From the NCBI GenBank assembly GCA_002419215.1, contig DIFQ01000001.1:79961-143960 (forward strand): a stretch of DNA of 64,000 nucleotides. Reading direction: 5' to 3'. The position numbers were made by a program, and so were the translations under genes. This DNA is from Syntrophaceae bacterium UBA5744. GTDB taxonomy: Bacteria > Desulfobacterota > Syntrophia > Syntrophales > UBA2192. Below are positions 60,902 to 64,000 of this stretch, piece by piece; position 1 is the stretch's first letter; the number at the start of each line of letters is the position of its first letter. A model generated the notes under the pieces. That model was not told the origin of the DNA and searched no databases. It saw only the letters and a list, made by a program, of their open reading frames with translations.

Positions 60902-61771
60902 ATGACGAGGGCTTTATGGGATCGGATTCTGAGACTTGTTATGGCAACTTTGAGCATTCTGGTCATCGCTGTGGGCCTGCTGACGGAAGCAATGGCCCAG
61001 GAGGCCAAACCCACCGCTCCCGCTGCGGTGGAGGAAAAACCCACGACCGACTTCACCGTATCGGCCCTCAGCGCCTACATCTGGCGTGGCCAGCAGCAAA
61101 CAAGGGACAGCCTCGTGCTTCAGCCGTCGATGACGGTCGGCTACAAGGGCTTCAGCGCAAACCTGTGGGGAAACCTGGATACCAACCCCTACTCGACGAC
61201 GGATGCCTCCTACTCGAGCACATGGACGGAGACGGACCTGACCCTCTCCTACAGCAAGGCCTTCGGTCCCGTAACGGCGGGCCTGGGATACATCTACTAT
61301 GGTCTGAACGCCCCGAACTCGGGGGCAGCCGACCCGCTTGATTCCCAGGAGCTCTTCATTTCGCTTGCCGGAAATGTCCTGCTGACCCCGACGCTCACGA
61401 TCTACAAGGAGATCGATCATTACCACCAGTGGTATTTCCTCTTCGGGGTGTCCCACACCTTCGAGATCGCCAGGATGATCGGCCTGAAGCTCGCCGGCTC
61501 GGTAAGCTATCTCTTGAGCGATGACGCATCGACCTATCCTGAATACGACGACAACGCGCTGCCGACGACGGACAAGTTCAGCAATTTCCACGACGGCGTG
61601 ATCTCGGCGACGCTTCCCATCACGCCGTACAAATATGTCACCATTGCACCGACGGTGTCCTGGGTGTTCCCCCTTTCCGATGATGCAAAGAACGAAATGA
61701 AGGGCCGCAGCAAGAACGGCCAGCAGGAAAACTACTTTTATGGCGGAATCAATCTGAGCTTTGCATTCTAG
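60902..61771 (+). CDS. outer-membrane beta-barrel protein (TorF-like family)
   Basis: 289 residues from the ATG at 60902. The earlier ATG at 60884 contains the ribosome site GGGAG, so the later start is preferred. A signal peptide (about 1-32, ending EAMAQ) is followed by alternating beta strands: FTVSALSAYIWRGQQQTRDSLVLQPSMTVGY near the N-terminus, TETDLTLSYSKAFGPVTAGLGYIYYG, and a C-terminal YFYGGINLSFAF ending in Phe, as required for barrel insertion. Size suggests a 12-14-stranded barrel. Cargo is unknown. A bidirectional terminator follows. Confidence 0.8.
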   Translation: MTRALWDRILRLVMATLSILVIAVGLLTEAMAQEAKPTAPAAVEEKPTTDFTVSALSAYIWRGQQQTRDSLVLQPSMTVGYKGFSANLWGNLDTNPYSTTDASYSSTWTETDLTLSYSKAFGPVTAGLGYIYYGLNAPNSGAADPLDSQELFISLAGNVLLTPTLTIYKEIDHYHQWYFLFGVSHTFEIARMIGLKLAGSVSYLLSDDASTYPEYDDNALPTTDKFSNFHDGVISATLPITPYKYVTIAPTVSWVFPLSDDAKNEMKGRSKNGQQENYFYGGINLSFAF

Positions 61772-61782
61772 GCGCGCGAAAC

Positions 61783-61919
61783 GCGCGCGTGACCAGTGAC
61801 CGGTGACCAGTGACCGGTGAAATAAAAAAGGATCGGGGATATTCAATCCTCGATCCTTTTTCTTTATTCTGCATTCTTTAAGGCCTCTCTCCCCCTGTAC
61901 CCTGTACCCTGTACCCTAG
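61783..61919. repeat. heptamer repeat arms flanking a bidirectional terminator
   Basis: The left arm (61783-61820) has GTGACCA, GTGACCG, GTGACCA, GTGACCG. The right arm (61896-61919) has TGTACCC, TGTACCC, TGTACCC. A terminator sits between. The stop codon of the helicase gene (61916-61918) lies inside the right arm. Confidence 0.75.
61823..61862. terminator. bidirectional intrinsic terminator between the barrel gene and the helicase
   Basis: GGATCGGGGAT (61830-61840) pairs with ATCCTCGATCC (61846-61856). It is flanked by an A-run (61824-61829) and a T-run (61857-61861), so it works for both convergent genes. Confidence 0.9.
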
Positions 61920-63880
61920 TCCTCATCGATGATCCACTGTTCGTAAGGCAGCTCCGTCGGGTGAAAGGAGTCCTCCTCGAGTTCTTCGATGAACCGTGAC
62001 GGCCGCAGGGGCACCATGCCCATCCCGCGGGAATAGTCGATCAGGGGATGACAGAGGTAGAGTTGGTCCTTGGCGCGGGTCGTGGCCACGTAAAACAGCC
62101 GCCGCTCCTCTTCCTCGCCGCCGGCCTCGTTGAGCGCGCGGGCCAGCGGGATCATCCCCTCGGCACACCAGATGATGAACACGACGGTCCACTCCAGGCC
62201 CTTGGCCTGGTGGATGGAGCTGAGTATCACCTGGTCCTTCGCCTCGGCAGCGCCGGTGTCCTCGTTCTCCGTTGTGTTCGTCAGCAGCGAAAGTTCGGCA
62301 AGGAAGTCCGTCAGGCTCGAAAAGCGGCCCGAGAAATTGGCCAACTGGACCAGATCCTCTTCCCGGGAGAAGCTGTCCGTGTATCGCTCCTGCAGATCCT
62401 CCCGGTACCCCCGGTTGAGAAGCAGGTGGATGAGGTCGGAAGGAGCCTGCTCGGCTATTTTCCCGCACAAAAGCGCAATGGTCTCGCCAAGCCTCAGAAG
62501 CCCCGGCGAAGCGGCCTTCCCGATGCGCTTCACCCAGGCGGGGTCCCGAATCGCCGCCAGGGGGTCTTTTTCTGCCGCCAGGGCCTTCCACACGCGGTCT
62601 GCCGTGACTCTCCCCACCTTCTCGCACAGCCCGAGCACCCTCTTCCAGGCCGCCTCGTCCAGGGGGTTTACGAGCACCCTCAGGTAGGATGTGATGTCCT
62701 TCACGTGGGCCATCTCGAAGAAACGGATGCCCGAGCGGATCTCGAAGGGAATGCCGCGCCGCGTGAGCTCCATCTGCAGCTCCATGGAATGATAGTGGGC
62801 ACGGTAGAGAACGGCGATCTCCCGGACCGGGATTCCTTCCATGATGAGATCCATGATCCGCCGGGCCACAAAGGCCGCCTGCAGAGTTACGTTCCGGACC
62901 GGGATGTAGACAGGCTTGAAACCGCTCTTGCGCACGGCCCGCAGCTCCTTCTGGAACTGGTCGCGGTTCCGTACGATGCTCCGATTGGCCAGGTCCAGGA
63001 TCTGCGGCGTGCTGCGGTAGTTCGTTTCGAGCTTGAAGACCTTCACGTCGGGGTAGCGATCGGGAAATCGGAGGATATTCTCGAAGTTGGCCCCCCGGAA
63101 GGAATAGATGCTCTGGTGGTCGTCGCCCACGACCATGAGATTGCGGTGCCTTGAGCCGAGCAGGTCGAGGATCGACGCCTGCAGGCTGTTGGTGTCCTGG
63201 TACTCGTCAACCAGGACGTGAAGGAACCTCTCCGAGTATTCCCGAAGGACTTCCGGCTCGCTGCCAAGCAGTTCGAGCCAGTTTGCCAGCAGATCGTCAA
63301 AATCCATCAGGTTGAGCGACTTCTTCCGCTCGCGATAGGCCCGGGCAATGTCGACGATGTCCTCGACGAGATGACTGAAGTGAGGATATTTCATCCCGAT
63401 GGTTTCCTCGAGTGGGTTCACGGTGTTGACGGAAAAGCCGATGATCTCGCCCAGGACGGCACCCTTGGGGAAACGGCCCGACTTCGTGTCGATCCCCGCG
63501 TCGGTCATGCAGGCATTCAGGAGAGATTTCGTGTCGTCCGCGTCCATGATGGAATAGTTCCTGCCGTAGCCCAACCGGTCGCCGTGACGCCTCAGAACCC
63601 GGTTCGCGATGTGGTGGAAGGTCCCGCCCCAGAGCCTCCGGATATCGACTCCCGACAGCAGTTCCACGCGACCCAGCATCTCGCGGGCGGCCTTGTTCGT
63701 GAACGTCGCGAGCAGAATCCGCTCCGGCGGCGTGCCCGTTTCGATGAGGCGGGCCACCCGATAGGTGAGAGTCCGCGTCTTGCCGCTCCCCGCGCCCGCG
63801 ATGACAAGCACAGGCCCCCCTTGAGCCGTGACGACGCGGTACTGCTCCGGGTTCAGGTCTTTTTTGTAATCGATCGGCAA
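61916..63880 (-). CDS. UvrD/Rep/PcrA-family superfamily 1 DNA helicase
   Basis: 654 residues from a TTG start at 63880, set by AGGAGA upstream. Motif I is AGAGSGKTRTLTYR (28-41), Ia TFTNKAAREM, II VDEYQDTN, III VVGDDHQSIYSFRGA, IV ETNYRS, V/VI QAKGLEWTVVF and RRLFYVATTRAK. It is a 3'-5' ATP-dependent helicase for repair or replication restart. Length is slightly shorter than E. coli UvrD (720), and the C-terminal RNA polymerase-binding Tudor region is missing, so it is closer to Rep-like forms. It is convergent with the barrel gene. Confidence 0.93.
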   Translation of the reverse strand: MPIDYKKDLNPEQYRVVTAQGGPVLVIAGAGSGKTRTLTYRVARLIETGTPPERILLATFTNKAAREMLGRVELLSGVDIRRLWGGTFHHIANRVLRRHGDRLGYGRNYSIMDADDTKSLLNACMTDAGIDTKSGRFPKGAVLGEIIGFSVNTVNPLEETIGMKYPHFSHLVEDIVDIARAYRERKKSLNLMDFDDLLANWLELLGSEPEVLREYSERFLHVLVDEYQDTNSLQASILDLLGSRHRNLMVVGDDHQSIYSFRGANFENILRFPDRYPDVKVFKLETNYRSTPQILDLANRSIVRNRDQFQKELRAVRKSGFKPVYIPVRNVTLQAAFVARRIMDLIMEGIPVREIAVLYRAHYHSMELQMELTRRGIPFEIRSGIRFFEMAHVKDITSYLRVLVNPLDEAAWKRVLGLCEKVGRVTADRVWKALAAEKDPLAAIRDPAWVKRIGKAASPGLLRLGETIALLCGKIAEQAPSDLIHLLLNRGYREDLQERYTDSFSREEDLVQLANFSGRFSSLTDFLAELSLLTNTTENEDTGAAEAKDQVILSSIHQAKGLEWTVVFIIWCAEGMIPLARALNEAGGEEEERRLFYVATTRAKDQLYLCHPLIDYSRGMGMVPLRPSRFIEELEEDSFHPTELPYEQWIIDED

Positions 63881-64000
63881 CGCTTTCTCCTGAAGGGACA
63901 GGTATTCTATTTATTCTTTACCGGATTCGCCAATGAAAAAATCCCCCTTTCATCCCCTATGAAGGCCCTTACAAATGTGCAACCCGGATCATCGTTTACA
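63881..64000. other. window end, non-coding upstream of the helicase
   Basis: 120 bp, AT-rich around 63905-63945, presumably the helicase promoter. No clear consensus promoter is seen. Confidence 0.35.

Overview
The window is 64 kb of GC-rich, densely coded bacterial chromosome. I see no rRNA, tRNA, CRISPR array, prophage or intact insertion sequence. The gene content points to a Gram-negative, anaerobic deltaproteobacterium of the Desulfobacterota, probably close to Syntrophus/Smithella. Supporting features are an outer membrane and LPS apparatus (kdsA-kdsC-lptCAB), type IV pilin with PilSR, an acyl-CoA dehydrogenase next to a CoA-transferase, a full branched-chain amino acid ABC transporter, and a Re-citrate-synthase-like enzyme of the DRE-TIM family. 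The assignment is inferred from gene content, not from a phylogeny.

Layout: 1-2051 holds the 3' end of ligA, acyP and an exported MhpD-like hydratase. 2323-7263 holds a PAS-PAS-LuxR regulator, an acyl-CoA dehydrogenase/CoA-transferase pair and a RidA protein. 7427-11824 is livKHMGF, with a terminator hairpin between livK and livH. 12068-16646 holds a hemerythrin protein, a SagB-type oxidoreductase, an aminotransferase, a metallo-beta-lactamase-fold protein and adk. 16743-19983 holds lepA, hemW and a 29-codon bS22/mS38-like gene. 20198-25606 holds cell-envelope genes (GT83-like, GtrA, GT9, PAP2) and an AI-2E permease. 25697-30794 is a six-gene minus-strand operon coaBC-udg-nfeD-slipin-small membrane protein-HAD phosphatase. 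31181 is an M23 peptidase.

32706-39933 is the classical minus-strand cluster kdsA-kdsC-lptC-lptA-lptB-rpoN-hpf-ptsN-rapZ, with an extra sigma70-type promoter just after rpoN. 40080-47775 holds a TPR protein, xerD, a frame-broken methyltransferase and two large membrane glycosyltransferase-type proteins. 47973-54613 is a pilus/competence block: pilA with a near-perfect sigma54 promoter, pilR, pilS and comEC. 54686-57947 holds hisS and aspS. 58119-60368 is a structured leader RNA followed by the Re-citrate-synthase-like gene, which carries a C-terminal Cache-like domain. The window ends with an outer-membrane barrel protein and a UvrD/Rep helicase.

Three things stand out. First, the 58152-58406 leader has its own promoter, an intrinsic terminator and three mutually exclusive helices, so it looks like an undescribed riboswitch-type attenuator of a central-carbon enzyme. 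Second, that enzyme appears fused to a Cache sensor-like domain. Third, many intergenic gaps hold short tracts of degenerate 7- or 8-nt tandem repeats. Several are arranged as inverted arms around a terminator or abut stop codons, which suggests a gene-end element family.
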